Source: Tubulanus polymorphus (Eukaryota > Nemertea > Palaeonemertea > Tubulaniformes > Tubulanidae). From it: a DNA stretch of 64,000 nt. The position numbers and the translations under genes are program-made. Location of the stretch: NCBI RefSeq assembly GCF_964204645.1, contig NC_134035.1:5146501-5210500 (forward strand). Direction: 5' to 3'. Below the pieces are notes generated by a model, which saw only the letters and a list, made by a program, of their open reading frames with translations, ran no database searches and was not told the origin of the DNA. Shown here in pieces: positions 1 through 40,700 of the stretch (position 1 is its first letter; every line of letters starts with the position of its first letter).

Positions 1-383
1 CATTTTATTGTCACTATAAAATATATAATGCAATAATCTCACAATTTTTTAATTGCCGCCATTAGTCTGGAGAAGTGTGCTTCATTGGCTATGATGATGA
101 GATTTAGATGCGAAATCCTGAAAACCTGTTAAGAAATAAACAAGAGATTTCATTCTAATTGGGATTCTTATTTTATCATCTGCAAACTAAGCGTCAGTCT
201 ATCGGTGATAACGTATTTAACATCTTTACCAAATTGAGATTCATTAACTGAAATTTCAATGGTATATTTTATTACAGACATACCTGCCCAACATGTTTTC
301 AACTATTTTTCATTTTCTTAAAGGGTTAGCGTGTATGATTATGTGGCCATGTTGATTAGTTTCTTCAATATTGTATCTTACAG

Positions 384-26501
<26,118 letters not shown>

Positions 26502-28011
26502 CGACAACTACCACAATGATGACATCTACGGGCGTCGTCGTCATATCGAATCGAAAAAATGAAAATAAACGCTCTCTCGCGACGATATTCGATTTTCTCG
26601 GTAGTTCGTCCGTAGCGACTACACGTATTGTTATCATTGACACCGGATGACGATTATTGTAGCATTTAATAAGCGCCACCTATGGAGGGCATTGGCTGGC
26701 CGGCATAAATAAGCGGTGATCATTCTCTATTATCGTAGCTATGCTATCGCTGGTAGCCACTGCACCTAGTCTATCAGTGATGTATAGAAGAAATACTTGT
26801 TGTCTATCATTCAATCACTCAAAACATTCACCACACGTTCATCATATTGTTGTAAAAATCATCACAATCCATTTGTCCGTGTTCGTTCTATCGATATCTA
26901 TCTCTCTATCTCTCTCTCTCTCTCGCTCTATCTAAACATGCTACACATACCGGCGCCATCTGACTGAACCCTCGGGAATTAAACTCTCATGTTTATTACG
27001 ACAATTAAAAAATACATGCACGTGATATATAAATATCTTCATATAAATTTATATATTATATATAATATATATGTCCAGTGGTTGCCTTAGATAAAAGTTT
27101 GACCGTTTCGATTTCGTATGCTACTGTGGCTAGGTCGATGAGCGCGGGCCGCAGTTCAACAGTTGTCAGTTCGAATGGACTCGATAGCTCGGGCCCATGT
27201 CCACTTTTCTATGGGTAACATCTTAAACAATTTGAATGATTTAGACTTGTGAATTGAACCGTGGAACCGGTGGCAGAGTCGACCATCGACTGCCGAACTT
27301 GGTCCAGACGTTTCAGACGTTATTTCGAGTATAGCCCGTTCAACATCTGCTGATAGTTTCTTACAAAACAGGACCGTGACCGTGACGGTAGCGTACGGAA
27401 TTGAAAGGGTTAAACGTAAAACGAGATATAACTGGTATCCGACGAGGCCAAACAATTTCTCTTCTCTCGAAACTAATTACGTAGTTCATGTTTGTACGCA
27501 TACCTTATTACACTATACACTGATAATACATGATAACGATTAAAACGATGATGATACGAAATTGAAGTTGTTTTCGTGTTTTTTCATACGATGTTTAAAA
27601 ATTAAACGGCGGTGTGGGTTTGGTTTGAATGCGATAGTAGTATATACGTGTTTATAGTTTTTACTCGAGAGGTCGTGTTGTTGATGCCTCGATTACTGAA
27701 AAAATGTTTATATCATAGATTAATATTTATCATAGACTGTGAACGTACGTACGGCCCGCTTTTGGTTTACCCCTCTAATTCCTTTTTGAAAACCGGAAGT
27801 TTTGAACAAGATTGAAGTTTGAACAGAAGTTGTGAAAAGCGTGGCTGTATCATCGCATTCCTGTCCTTTGGGCGGTTTGTACATAGAATTCTCTGTTGAA
27901 TGTGATTTATCTTTTCATTGTTTATAAAACGCACCCTGCAGTTATGATAGATAAGTCTCCTCTGTAGAATCACTGCCCATCCCAACCAAATTTGTCAACG
28001 GTATTTGTAAT

Positions 28012-28271
28012 CCCTTCATTCCGTTTACTGTACCAATAGCTTTATATTGGTTGCTTTAGTCTTCATCCTGTGAAGGGATCATTCATTTATTATGTATGCA
28101 TAAAATTTGAATTTTTTAAAAATCAGCCATTTTTTCATATGCATTAAGCATTACTGTATCCAATTGCACTGACCCCTCCCCTAATGCGTACGTAATAAAT
28201 GAATGACCCCAAAGTTTGTGTGGGCTTAAAATAAACCCCAAAACACTTAAAAATTCACTTTGAATGAAGGG
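28012..28271. mobile_element. Fold-back element downstream of liprin-alpha
   Basis: The outer ends cccttcattc and gaatgaaggg are inverse, as are the inner blocks attcatttattatgtatgca and taatgcgtacgtaataaatg (with differences). About 260 bp with no open frame. Confidence 0.55.
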
Positions 28272-30535
28272 CTAATAACAACCAAGTTGACGTATTTGTT
28301 ACTTTGTCACAGATGTAAATATCTATCAGATCAGTCGATAGGATCAACGCTCTAGGCTGGTATCAACTCTCTAGGCTGCAGTCTTCGTGGACGAATATCA
28401 TTAGCGGTTAGGCCGTGGTAGCATCAACATGGACTAAAATATCAATGGATTGAAATGTATTATCAATGAGTGTACCGTACAACATAGGGCTGTGTTTTTC
28501 CTTTAACTATAGAAAAGGTATATTTCTTTTTGTATAGTCTGAATTCTACAAATCGCTGTTAGACGCTTCTATTTCCCCCGACTTAAGAATTTATGAACAC
28601 AATTAATTTCAGGTCTGCCATTCAATTTGATCATTCTGAAATTATTCTTGTTCGCCAAATTTGACATTTTTTTGCTGATCAGGCCGTATTATCGTGGATT
28701 TTCTAGGTATTTCAACATGCGTATGCATCACTGGTATAAGCGCTAACATTGCTTTGAACAAAGCAGATTTTTGCATGAAAATATTCGCACGTTTTGCGGG
28801 GGTTTTTTTCCACAGATATCATCGTCACAATGATGAAACAACTCTGATCTGAGGTCTGTGTAATGTTTTTATGTATTATATATACACTTTATATTTATCG
28901 TCGGTTTACGTTTGACTTCGGAGAAGCTGTTTCTTAAAATGACACGGAACGCCACCTATGAATACCGATAACTTGCGTCTTCGTCTAATCTTTTCTAAGT
29001 TCGAAAATGGGGGGGGGATAGATTTAAGATTCGAGATTTTCATCGTGGGCCCATTTCCTGTTAGATTAGACTCACAGAATCGAAATCAGATTATTTTCGA
29101 TTCATTTTAAGCGTGTATCTCGTATGAGCTCCGCGTAGATACGTTATTTTAGCGAGATTTTCCGAGCAGAAAAAGCGAAGACATAACGCGAATACTCATC
29201 GGCCGACGTCTAGTCCTAACTGTTGCTTTGTTACGGCTTCTCAGACGCAAACGGAACCACGAAAAAATGGAAATTAGCTGAAAATGTAGATTACTATTGA
29301 TAATGATTAGCTGTGTAATTAATGACTGTTTAGCGACTCGATAGATGAGTGTTTAGAGACATGTATTATGAATAAGATATCCTCTATATCTCTCTCTCTT
29401 TTCTCTCTCCAACTCCGGTGTTTGCATGTCCGAAACGCGGGGAAAAAAGATGGCCGTTTTTATTACCGTAATAATATATTATTATTATTACCATTATTAT
29501 TATTATTATTATTATTATCGCAAAACAAACCTTGTATATTACTATGTATTATTTATTATTGACAGAGATCCCGAAATTAAGGGGCCATGGTGCCTGCATT
29601 GTTGAAGTATTAGATATTGGCATGAATGTTTAATCAATATAGAGGAGTGCGTGCGTGTGCGTGTATGTATATGTGTGTATCATGTTTCACAGGTGTGCCA
29701 TGACGTGTTGTTGTTTATTGACACTAGGGGGAGCTTCCATATCTGTAATGGTCATCCTACTGTCGCGCGGGAACACTTAACGGATCATGAACTGATTTTT
29801 GACTGCGAGCTCCCAGTTCTGCGGTTACGGGTTAGATTTTCGACTTTGAAAATTGTTTCTTTAAAATACTTGGCATACATTTCACGGGGACAATCGTTAG
29901 TTCAAAGACTCCGATGTTGATTTAAAAATGGGATCCGGCAGCCGTGGAAGCTCCCAATTATAGTCAGGTGTGTACGTGTGAGTTAACACTAAATTCACCA
30001 CCCACAAGTCAAACATACTTATATTCTCACTGAACGCATTCAAAGATAGTTTATTGTAGAAAGTTGATATGAAAATGATGATGTGGTTTTTACCGATTAA
30101 ATGAAAATACGATATAATGAAATAATGAAAATAACGTTTGACACGCGAGAGTGTTTTTTTTTTGGTTTGTGTACGATGTAGATATAATTGCGGATATTAT
30201 AGAAATCGACGGTTTGTACTGATTTCAAATGATAATAATGACAAGAATTAATGGAATGGAATCGTGAAATGTTATCGGAAAGAAAAAACAATCATTGTGG
30301 ATAATTCTTATTGTAATGAAATCATGATAATTTATTCTTGCTGTGTGTAATTATTTCCGATCGATGATCAGTTCGTACGTCGTGCTCGCTACATCTCCCC
30401 TGTGATTTACCCCTACTAGTAACGATGTTGAATTATTTAGACGCGGTGACTGCTTGGTTCTGTAAGATCAAATTCAGATGCTTGTTACCAGCGAGTGCTC
30501 ACTAAATTCAACGTAACTGAAGCCGAGAATGATCT

Positions 30536-30660
30536 GGGGCCGGTTGCTCCAAAGTTGGTTATAGTTTACCAATGGATGGTTGACAAGTGACAATTAAAAG
30601 TTCAACGTTACTATGGTATCTATCCGCCAGTTATCTTAAACCAGCCTTTGAGCAACTGGC
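30536..30660. mobile_element. Family D MITE, copy 2
   Basis: About 125 bp, ggttgctccaaagttggtta at one end and aaaccagcctttgagcaact at the other. It is in the same orientation as the copy at 14451 and lies between liprin-alpha and LRP5/6. Confidence 0.75.
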
Positions 30661-31381
30661 ACCTGGCTTTTATTCTCGTTTTCCTAGTTCTAATTCTTTA
30701 GAAACGTGCGGGTTTTTAGATTTTAGAGGTGGATGTAGCCGGCACCACGTCGGAAAAACTTCATCGGTTTTATTTTTTGTGTGTATAGTTGTGCGTGACC
30801 CACCGAACATCAGTATATTTCATTTCAAACTAGAAATAAGTACCAGTTCAGTCAATTCAATTGTTCTATTCTTGTGATTGGTCGATCAGCTGATATACAT
30901 TGTATTTCAACCAATCACAGATCGTTTAACTTACACGACACAAACTATAGTCGCTACTTTCTAGCTAAAATCGATGTTATGATTTCTTGAATTGCGTTGA
31001 TTTGAATTTTTAATTAACGATTTAATTGCTAATTGGTGAAAAAAAACAAATGATTTTATAAATGAGTTTTGTGTTATGATTTGGTGCATGTTTATTTTAT
31101 AAAAAAAAGGGTACTACTTACAAAAAACGGGTGCCTCATTCCGGCACTTCTTATGTCAACTTATATATGTTTTCCACATTGTTGAAATAGTGAAGACACA
31201 GGAAATATAAATAGTTAACTGAATCTAGTCCAATGCTGTTTTGTACCCTAAAAGAATCTCAGTCCTTTAATCGAGTCTAAAAGATTATTCCAGTCTAAAA
31301 GAGTTCCATTATTTCTATCAGGCATCCCCTTTTCGAGCAAAAAATTGATATACCGTATGTAAACAAACTATAAATCGGTTT

Positions 31382-31666
31382 AACCCTTTCAGTGCTGACT
31401 AATTAATACCCTATAGTGCTGGAGATAATTGGAATATTTTAAAAAATTCCACCCTAGTGTGTTGAATAATGGGAATACCACTATAGTGCGTTGACACCGC
31501 GATGCAGTGTATCGTTAGTTACTAGTATTTCACTATGTTTGACAGGAGCTGCCATTTTTCAAGAGAGATAATTACTAATTACATCAATACACCAAAGTGC
31601 GGTGTACTGGCAAAATCCATCACTGATTTATACACCGCACTGTGGTGTAGACGCACTGAAAGGGTT
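31382..31666. mobile_element. Family B MITE, copy 2
   Basis: A 285-bp element with terminal aaccctttcagtgctgacta and inverted gcactgaaagggtt, flanked by TA. It is collinear with the copy at 24547-24832 over its whole length and lies in the same orientation, upstream of LRP5/6. Confidence 0.8.
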
Positions 31667-32145
31667 AATGAGAACAGATGTTCTGGTTCCCTTAAGTTTT
31701 TCGCAACCAAGTTTTAACTTATCGGTACCAGATATAACGAAGTAGATCTTCTGTAGTTGGCTGTAATGAAGTTGCACTCCGGTTTCGTTAGCGCGACTAT
31801 AGGGATGCTTGATGTTAATGTCGAAGGACATCGTTCGAAAATTGGTCTACCTCCATTCTTAAATATAGCGGTCAACTTTGGAAGAATTGTACAACACATT
31901 TTACCATTTAGCATAATAGTTTATAATACGACACTAACTCTGGTATATTGTGTATATAGTTAGAAACATAAGTTTTTTATGTGCAATTTATTGATTATTT
32001 TGATTAAATCTGCGATTCCATTTTTCCTTTCCGGAATATTCTGTACTTAATTCATAAATGGCTACCTAGGACTCGTCATTTCATCATCGGACGTTCATTC
32101 AGTAATAAAAACAAACAAACAGACAAATCGTGTAAAAAGTTAAGA

Positions 32146-32204
<59 letters not shown>
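32146..32204. repeat. (TTA)n microsatellite
   Basis: About 19 uninterrupted TTA/ATT triplets. Shorter tracts of the same kind occur near 29465-29518, 53978-54009 and 55125-55145. On the minus strand it reads as an Asn run, which is not taken as coding. Confidence 0.97.
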
Positions 32205-32205
<1 letters not shown>

Positions 32206-32235
32206 GTTTATTGTGTACATTGATTGTAAAGTTCG

Positions 32236-32345
32236 TAGTTGATTGGTGGTATTTCATCACCTGACCTATCGTCATCGCCGCGCCAACCGACTCGGCTCGG
32301 GATGATGACGTCACGGCGATAGAACAGCAGCGGGCCTACGACACG
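32236..32345. promoter_or_regulatory. GC-rich patch with CCAAT and CRE sites
   Basis: In an otherwise AT-rich stretch, a GC-rich segment carries an inverted CCAAT box (ttgattggtgg, near 32239) and a full palindromic cAMP-response site TGACGTCA at 32306-32313. It is 2.4 kb upstream of the LRP5/6 start codon. It may be a promoter or enhancer; no transcript is evident. Confidence 0.3.
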
Positions 32346-34755
32346 GTGTTGACGTAATATGCAATGTCGGCCTCTCATTCGTATATAATAAATAATAGTA
32401 TATCCATGGAAATTCTGTGTATAGCAAAATAAACAAAGGAAGAGATGAAATATTTGTAAATACGTAGTATAAATCAGTTTAGCTTCCTGGATACATCGTC
32501 ATACACATCAAAAAAGCAAAATGTGTTCAATAAATGATAATTGATTTTATTCAATGACAATATATTCCGATGTTCATGTTACTTTATTTGTCGGATTTCG
32601 GTGACTTTCGTGAAAGGGTGCTAGTGTCGAGGATTTGTTTTTTTTTAAATACTTTCTGCGAAAAGTTCCACTCCAACCATAGTTAGTTACGTAAATAGTT
32701 GGGTATAAGCATTTGTGAAAAATGATTCTGAAACTAAACCACAGACAGGTTACTGACTAGGTCCCACCCATGATTATTGATTAGTTATTGATAAAGTAGA
32801 TTATATAAACTGGACTATTTACTTCATAGTCAAAAAGTAGTCGTCTCTATATACACTGCTACCATCTATCCATCTCTACCTGAACTAAAAGAAAATGAGT
32901 TCATTTCGAATGGATCGCCTTTTTTCGACTTTAATGCACAACACAGTTGCCATCTATTCATACGTAGTGTAACTAAAAAGAACGAGCCAGATAAAACCCC
33001 GTTACTGATTCTTCTAAAAAATGTCCCAGAAACAATTGTCGAATAAGACATAAAAACGATGTTATTAGAAAAGTCCCGTAAATGGATTTGTTCTAAGAAT
33101 TTGCATAAAACATTATACTTTTTAAATGTTTAGAAAGTGTTTCTTTGCCTTAAAAAAAAGAAAGCTGAGATCAATCCTGTGTTTGATGAACCACTTGTAA
33201 GAATGTGTACCCGGAGGTGTAATCAGATGTAAACTCGCCTTCGTTTCACTGTTTCTGCATCATTATAAATCAGAAGAAAATTCCGACAAGAACCTGCATA
33301 TACATCACGCTGCTACGCGCCGCTTACCCTTTCATCTTTGATCTTAACTTGTACCAGAAGAACTTCGATGTATAGATAATTATATTTTACAAAATTTGAT
33401 ACGCAGAAAAAAACACCTCCGACTCAATACATCTAGTCAAGTTTATAGTGAATGGTTCAAGTGGGATGCGAATTTGGATATTTTGTATTTTGTGTAAACT
33501 CCCATGAATTTATAATTTATATGTAACAAGTGACATTTAATGTATTTGCATTTATGGTTTCTCAAAGTATATTATGCACCCGTTGACTGCACATAACCTA
33601 CACAAATTCTAAATGTTTAAGGTAGGAATTGTCTGCATTTATGATATTTCAAAAACAAATGGAATAGACGCGTAAAACTTTTCGGGATAAATACAAGACT
33701 TTATAAAACCCGAGACGTATTCTTTAAAAAACAACATTTAAGGGACCAAAGCGTCAGTACTCATCACGGCGTTATCAGAACTTACTGATTGGTGAGTGAA
33801 ACTTTAATCCATTTCATTAATACATAATCGTGTTTTGTTAATTTCTCGGCCTTATCATAAACCGTTAATCCCTATATTCTTTCAAGTTTCGTTTTAATTG
33901 CGATTAATGGTTGTTGTTGTTGTAAGGATTAAGATTACCGGATCTAGTGGATCCTCAGATATCCGATATAACGGTATTGATAGTGAACGTTTTGAATAAG
34001 GAAGTTTAACAGTGGTCAGGTGTCCCAGTCATCTGTGATTTATGTAATGCTCTGAATTAATTAATTAAGAAATTCGAGAATTCCTGATCAATCAGACTGG
34101 TCGGTTTTAATTGATTATCTTCAGTCAGTCATTATAAAAACTCCGGGGGGAAATTCCGCAGTGTTTAATATTCAAAGCTGTGCTCTAGATAATCCTAATC
34201 GGGTATCGTTCGCTAATCCCTTATTGACCTATCTATTATTTAAAAGCGGATTAGTACGGTTATAGTTAACTCATTGTTGATTGTCGATTCAGTATCAGAG
34301 TTTCTGCATTGACTTTCTATGTAAGCTACAGTACCGTGTGCAATAAGTCCAAACGTTCTAGAACGCGAATCAGTACTTCGTTAAGCCTACACTACTAAAG
34401 CATTCGGACACCTGGTGCACGGAGAGCCGATTCTTTTACGTCGATCTTTTAATTTTTTTCAGATAAACTTTTAAGCTTTCTCACGCATTTTAAATCTCGG
34501 ATATATCAGAAATGATAGTGTGGAGTTGGATTTTTGCTAATAATCTGCCATCGAATTGGGGGACTTTATTTGACCGAACTACTGTCAGCAGTCATAGCGC
34601 GTACTGATACGTACAAAATGGCGGCTTCCGTGTGAAGAAAAATAAAGATGAACAACTTTTCTCGGCGGAAATTTCATGGATTTAAAGGCTTTTCGAAGTC
34701 GTATGCGTCGTTTAAATGTGTGAAAATTTGATCGGCAACTGTTGGAATAAGAAGG

Positions 34756-37700
34756 ATGCGCTATTGCGGTCGGATAGTTTGCTTGTTAGCGATTTTACAC
34801 GCAGTTTTAGGTAAGAACTGGAAAAGCAGGAAACGCGAAAAAGTCGATTCGTGAAGTCAGTCGTGAGAAGTTTTTTTGGGTTTCGTTCTTTATCTTATTC
34901 AGCAAAAACATTCATTTAAATTTATACATAATCAGTCGATTATGGTGCGTTCATGCTACTGCTAAGGAACTCGAATCCTACTCAGAGTTTAGTTGGGATA
35001 CTATGCATCTCGGCCAGGAACTGTGGTCTTAAAAAAGAGCCAGTCCAGGGGTTTTTTTTAGGTTTCAGCTTGAACATTTTTTTTAAGTGACCTGATATGA
35101 TAATGTGTTCGAATTGCCTAAAAATGAAAGATGACGGTGGGAAAAATTTTACAGAATCAAAATTGGTCAAACCAATGGTTTATAAGTTATAAGCAATTAG
35201 GCCTACTAGCAGCACTCGCTCTATCGGGGTCTGGGTGGGTTTGACCGCTATACTTTTTTGATAATGATCTTGAGTAAGGGTAAGGGTATCTATCAGATTG
35301 GCTCCGCTGGCCGGTTCTGCCATACTTGGAATAAACAGGGTCATTCATTTATGGAAGTGGTTATTTTGGCAGATCCGGTTACGAAGGATATTTTGCCGGA
35401 TATCGTCTCTTATTGGCTGATTTACTCCGAGCATGCGCAGAGGACGCAACTTAGAAAATTCGAAGGAAGTGTGGAGAACAGAGTTTGAGAAAATAGAACG
35501 GATAGAGCGAGACTCGAACCCGGGCCAGTAAATTACTAGCGTAGCGTCATACCACTAGACCACCAAGCTTGCTGAAAACCAATCAAATGTTTTAACTACA
35601 TATAGCCTCACCTTACCCTTACCCTATCCCTAATTGTGAAACGGAACCCTCTGGACCCTCTTGACACTAACCCTATTGAAACCCTAACCCTAAACCCAAT
35701 AAAATGATTTTATCGTTATATGATATATGGATCTGGCAAAATATCTTTTATAAGTCGCTAACCAAATCCAGCAAAATAACCACGTCCCTCATTTAATATC
35801 GAAAAAAATTCATAAAGTCTGAATTTTATTGTAGATTATAACGATTTCCATTTTAACGATGATTTTCACTTAGACACGGAGTGCCATCTTTGTTTTTTAG
35901 GGTCGCCACTGTTGCTGTTCGCCAATCGTAAAGATGTACGTTTGGTCGACGCGACGAATCCTCGCAATAATTCAACGATCGTCATGGATGAACTGGAGGA
36001 TGCTGCGGCAGTCGACTTCTGTTATAAACAGCACTCGGTGTTTCTGACAGACGTTAGCACTGAAGTGATCAAACGCATTTATTTGAATGGATCAACTGTC
36101 AGTCAAGATGTGATCACTACAGGTTAGTAGCGTAAGCTGTTAGTTAAAAGGAAAACTGTAGGCCTGTAAATTCTTATTTTATTAGGCCTATTGTTGAAAA
36201 GGTGTCAAAAGGCTTCGACCATGTTCTAATCAGTTCGAACGAAAGCATGAAATTATTTTTTATCTTACCTCCGCCCTATTTATTTCAGTAAAAAGGTGAA
36301 TAATATTGAATTTTTTTAAATTCACTTCTTGGATGACTTTCTTAGTAACAGCTTGAATTTTTTTCTGCCTACCCAGCTAGTTGAAGTCCATCAAATCTGT
36401 AATCCTACTTAAAAAATGGCCTTAGGCAGAACTTCTAGTGTAAATTGTACCAGTTCAGTCTAATCTTTATTTTGAAAAATTTCCCCAAAGCATTAAAATG
36501 AGCTCAGGCAGTTCAAAACTTATTTTGGCCACAAATTGGAAACGAGCGTTGATGGTTTGATGTATATTTCAGGTTTAGTGTCACCGGACGGTCTCGCCTG
36601 TGACTGGATCGGTAATAAACTATACTGGACCGATTCGGAGACCAATCGAATTGAAGTGAGTAATTTCGACGGCTCGTATCGTAAAGTGCTTTATTGGCAG
36701 AATCTCGATCAGCCGAGGGCGATCGCTCTCGATCCACGACACGGGTAAGTCTTTACATCTTCAGATTTTAAACTGCCACGAAGTTTGTTTATCTGCCTTA
36801 TCGGTTGCATGTCCGGGGTCCCTACGAGTCCTTTATTTCGTAAAAATGTTTTTAAAGGTGCTTGAAAGGTGCACTTTCAATTTGAACAAAATGCCCAAAA
36901 TTACTTTAGTAATCCTTCAATTTTGAAAAATAGGCGATTAGAATTAATGTCTAGTTGCTGTACGGCAGACTACCCCTAGATTGGTACATTGTGGACCAGG
37001 ACTTTTACAGCGTAATTAGGCAGTTACCAAATTAGAATCCAAGTTTAGGTAGTTAAGGATTTGAATTTGCTTACAAAACCACTGAATTAACAGTTTACCA
37101 AGAAAGTATCGATTTAGGAGGTCAGGAGTCCACTTTACTGGGGATATGAAATTGATGCAAGTTTGACTGATCTGTAGGGACCATGATAGAGAATTAACTA
37201 AATTTTTGTCTCATCACATCAGGTATATATATTGGACGGACTGGGGCGAGGTGCCGAAGATCGAACGCGCCGCGATGGACGGAGACAATACTCACCGAGC
37301 CGTCATCGTCAACGAGAACATCCACTGGCCGAATGGATTAACCCTCGATTACGCGGAATCGCGCATTTACTGGGCCGACGCGAAACTGTTCTACATTCAT
37401 AGCGTGAAATTCGACGGCACCGGCCGCAAGGCGATCGTCGAGGGAAAAGTGGCGCTGCCGCACCCGTACGCGTTGTCGTTACACGCCGATACGTTGTATT
37501 GGACGGATTGGCAGACGCGTTCGATACACTCGTGTAATAAAGCGACCGGCGAAGATCGGAAGGATATTCACACTAATATCTACTCGCCGATGGATATACA
37601 TGTTTACTCGGCCGATAGACAAATACAACGTGAGTTCACTTCCGATTTTATTTCGACGATCTTAGGTCCTTTTTAAAAATTGAAAATTTTCATCGAACGT

Positions 37701-40700
37701 ATTCCCTTTTAGGAAAAGCAATTCCGGATGACCGACTCGGTCGTTTCTGACCAAAAGAAACCTACCGACCTCTCTACCATGAAATGATGTGTACATGAAA
37801 TTTATTGTTTGATGTTTTATGTAGGAACGAATCCTTGTGGCAGTAATAATGGAGGATGTTCTCATCTATGTCTGATGGCTCCTGTACCCCCTTATTACTC
37901 GTGTGCCTGTCCTACTGGTGTAAGATTACTGAAAGACAAGAAAAAATGCGCTGATGGTAAGTAATATTTAAAAGAAAAGAAACTCTTTTTCCACAGATAA
38001 TTTTTAGCCAAATGAATGGAATTTCTTATATAAGGTCTAGGCTAATTGTATGTAAAAAGGCAGTTTGCATAAGAAAATAAGAAATTTGTAAATTTTACCG
38101 AACTTTGATGTATCATGTTTACAGTATAGTACTGCTTGCCATGAAGCCAGTTGTCTCATAATGTCTCATTTTCTACTAGATAAAAGAAATTAGCCATTTC
38201 TACTACATTTTTAAATGCAGCCGATCCATCAACCCTCTTGGGCCAGTTGCTGAAAATTTGGTTAGATAACCATCAGATAAATACCATAGTAACAACGAAC
38301 CTTTAATTGTCTCTATGTCAACTATCCAACTCCAACGGTTCGCTATAACCAACTTTTGAGCAATCGACCCCAGGGCCCAGTTTCACGAAAAAGTTTTCGG
38401 TTCAATCGCTGTTGGCAACTTCACGTTTTCAATGAGGACAACAATTAAAACTTAACTGATTTAAGCTTCAACTATTTCATGAAATTGAACCCCGGACTGC
38501 CTCGGACTACTGATCGGTCTCGCGATACACGAGGCAAGAAGAGTCTGCCGGAAGTCTAAAAGATTAGTCGAACTGAAAGTTTAATTCATTAATTGATTAG
38601 TAATGTATTGTGTTTTGTTTGTTCTAGGCGCTGAACAGTTATTATTATTAGCTCGTCGCACGGATCTCAGACGGATATCACTGGATACGTCGGATTTCAC
38701 CGACGTCGTGCTACAGTTGAACGATATTAAACACGCGATCGCCATCGACTACGACGCGATCGATCGGATGGTTTACTGGACCGACGACGAGGTGCAGCTG
38801 ATCCGTCGCGCCAAACTAGACGGCTCAGGTCAGTTCTCATTTTAATATACCGGTAACGAGTCGCGATCGAACTCGGCGGTTACTGTATCTTCGTATACCG
38901 ATGATTTGAAAGAACCGAAACTTTCGGCGCCGATCAGATTGCTTATTGAGTAATCGCTGAGGAAAATTATAGAACTATAAATGGGAGAACAGGGACTAAG
39001 GTAAAACAGGATTTGAAAGAACCGCGCGCTGATTTTGTGTACACCGATATTTTCTAGCTATCTGCGTGAACTGGTCAAGTCGAACCCTGTTAGTTGAAAA
39101 TAATTACGTGGCCGTCTCCCCTGGAAAACATATTTCAGGCATCTGCGGCAATAGTGATTTCTGGGATGAATCAAATGGTTTGAAATCCTCAGATAAAAAA
39201 AAACATTCCTGGGGTGTTTGACTAGTTTCTGCGCATAGTTAGGGATTGATTTGAATCCGACTTGCGCTTTAGTAGTCTACTCTGTCGTTAACCCTTAACA
39301 CGAGTAGCGCCTGTCTCTCTGAAACCATCTTTTCGAGTTTGGTTAAGATTTTTAAATGATCGTTCCGATTGGAATATTATTCTGGCTCGATTATTAATAC
39401 AAGTCGGGATCTCTGTTAATCGTCCGGGTTGAAATAATTCTAATAATTTCATACCTATTTGCTGCGCAATAGTGTACAGGACCTGATCGAACCCTGGGCG
39501 TTTTGCATAGCGTCTCAACCAGGGTCTGTCCAGAACGCGAAACCACCCTGGTTTCTACTATTATGCGCTCGATCGAATTGTTTTCATTCGTTCGTTTTCA
39601 AATTTCGTAAACAAAATAGTTTCTGGTCGAGCTTTGAATTATTATCTAAAGAGTAATAAATCTTATAAAGATGACATTGTTTACTCGCTGGTCGTTATAG
39701 GGGTTAATACGCTATACAGACCGCCTACCTGCCTGATTTTATTGCGCGCGTTCAATTAGGGTCAGCGTGTTAAAGTTATTGACAGTTGAATCGTTTTCTT
39801 TGAATTCTTCATCCGTAAATGTCCATCCGGTTGGAAATAAAGGAATTCGAAGTTTTTCGGGGGGGGGGGGGTGGAGGCGATGAGGGGTTTCTACCTTCCG
39901 TGCGCGTTTGAGTATTTCGCGGAACGAAACGAATGAAAGCATCAGGTGAAAGAAAGTAGTACCTATACCTTTTACGGTCATCTTTTATATACGAGTATTG
40001 TGATTCATTTACCGATTGTATTCAAGATCCTTCAGATTTATGGGGTTTCGTGTCCTCTTTGCGAACCAAGAATTCTTCGAGAAATTGTAAAATCTCTCTG
40101 AGAAATTTGTTCATTGCTGTTATTTCCTATCATCCCATCAATCTATGAGACGTAAACTGGTCCCTTTCACTGACGAATTTGTTTGTAAGTTTGAATAGTG
40201 GTAGAGTTTAAATTTTTTGGCTTCTGCTCAATGAAGAAAGTGTCTCCTGCTCTAAACTCTATCATCCAGGAGAGGCGCCGTAAATGTTGGAATAGTCTTC
40301 GCTCAATTCGAATATTTTGGCACCGTAGAAGTGTGTCCAACTCGAGTGATATCCAAGTTGGATATTTTATTTCATATATAGTTTCACAAAAAATGTTTCA
40401 AAAAACATCCGAGTTGAGAACGGTTATCCAACTCGAGCAGAGTCTACTGTATCCAATCTTTGAGATGTTAACTGGTCCCTTTCACCTAGGAATTGATTTG
40501 TATAGTTGTAGTTTCTCTGCTCAATAATAAGCCGATTGTCCCTTTCGATTAACTGTACGGATAATGCCAAAGAATTCTTGAAATATTAATTTGTTCAACC
40601 TCAGAGAGAAAAAAAATGTTAAAAGAACTTATATTGTTAATAATTCCGACAAAATTATCGGCCTCTGCATTCAGGAATAAACCTGTATTTTGAATACGGG

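Larger units (their letters stand above)
26502..34755. other. Liprin 3' flank and intergenic interval, no gene recognised
   Basis: This is 8.25 kb without a convincing coding exon; open frames here are short and low in complexity. It contains a palindromic element (28012-28271), MITE-like copies at 30536-30660 and 31382-31666, (TTA)n microsatellites near 29460 and 32146, and a GC-rich patch at 32236-32345. Possible AATAAA signals occur (for example near 28195 and 32428), but none can be assigned to the liprin 3' end. Confidence 0.6.
34756..37956 (+). other. LRP6: LRP5/6 exons: signal peptide, propeller 1, EGF1
   Basis: Coding exons: 34756-34810, 35901-36122, 36573-36744, 37223-37629 and 37825-37956. 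A short first exon encodes the hydrophobic leader and stops after one base of a Gly codon. Propeller 1 runs from [19 protein letters not shown] to [16 protein letters not shown], with YWTD-type repeats such as [19 protein letters not shown] and [20 protein letters not shown]. In vertebrate LRP6 this propeller helps bind Wnts and sclerostin/DKK through an NxI ligand site. EGF1 is [14 protein letters not shown] through CACPTGV and KKKC. Confidence 0.94.

Noticed and set aside
32099-32314. Minus-strand frame with a long Asn run
   Set aside because: It is a translation of the (TTA)n microsatellite.
35503-35572. Functional tRNA gene
   Set aside because: Acceptor strands do not pair and the anticodon loop lacks T33, so only a tRNA-like repeat is claimed.
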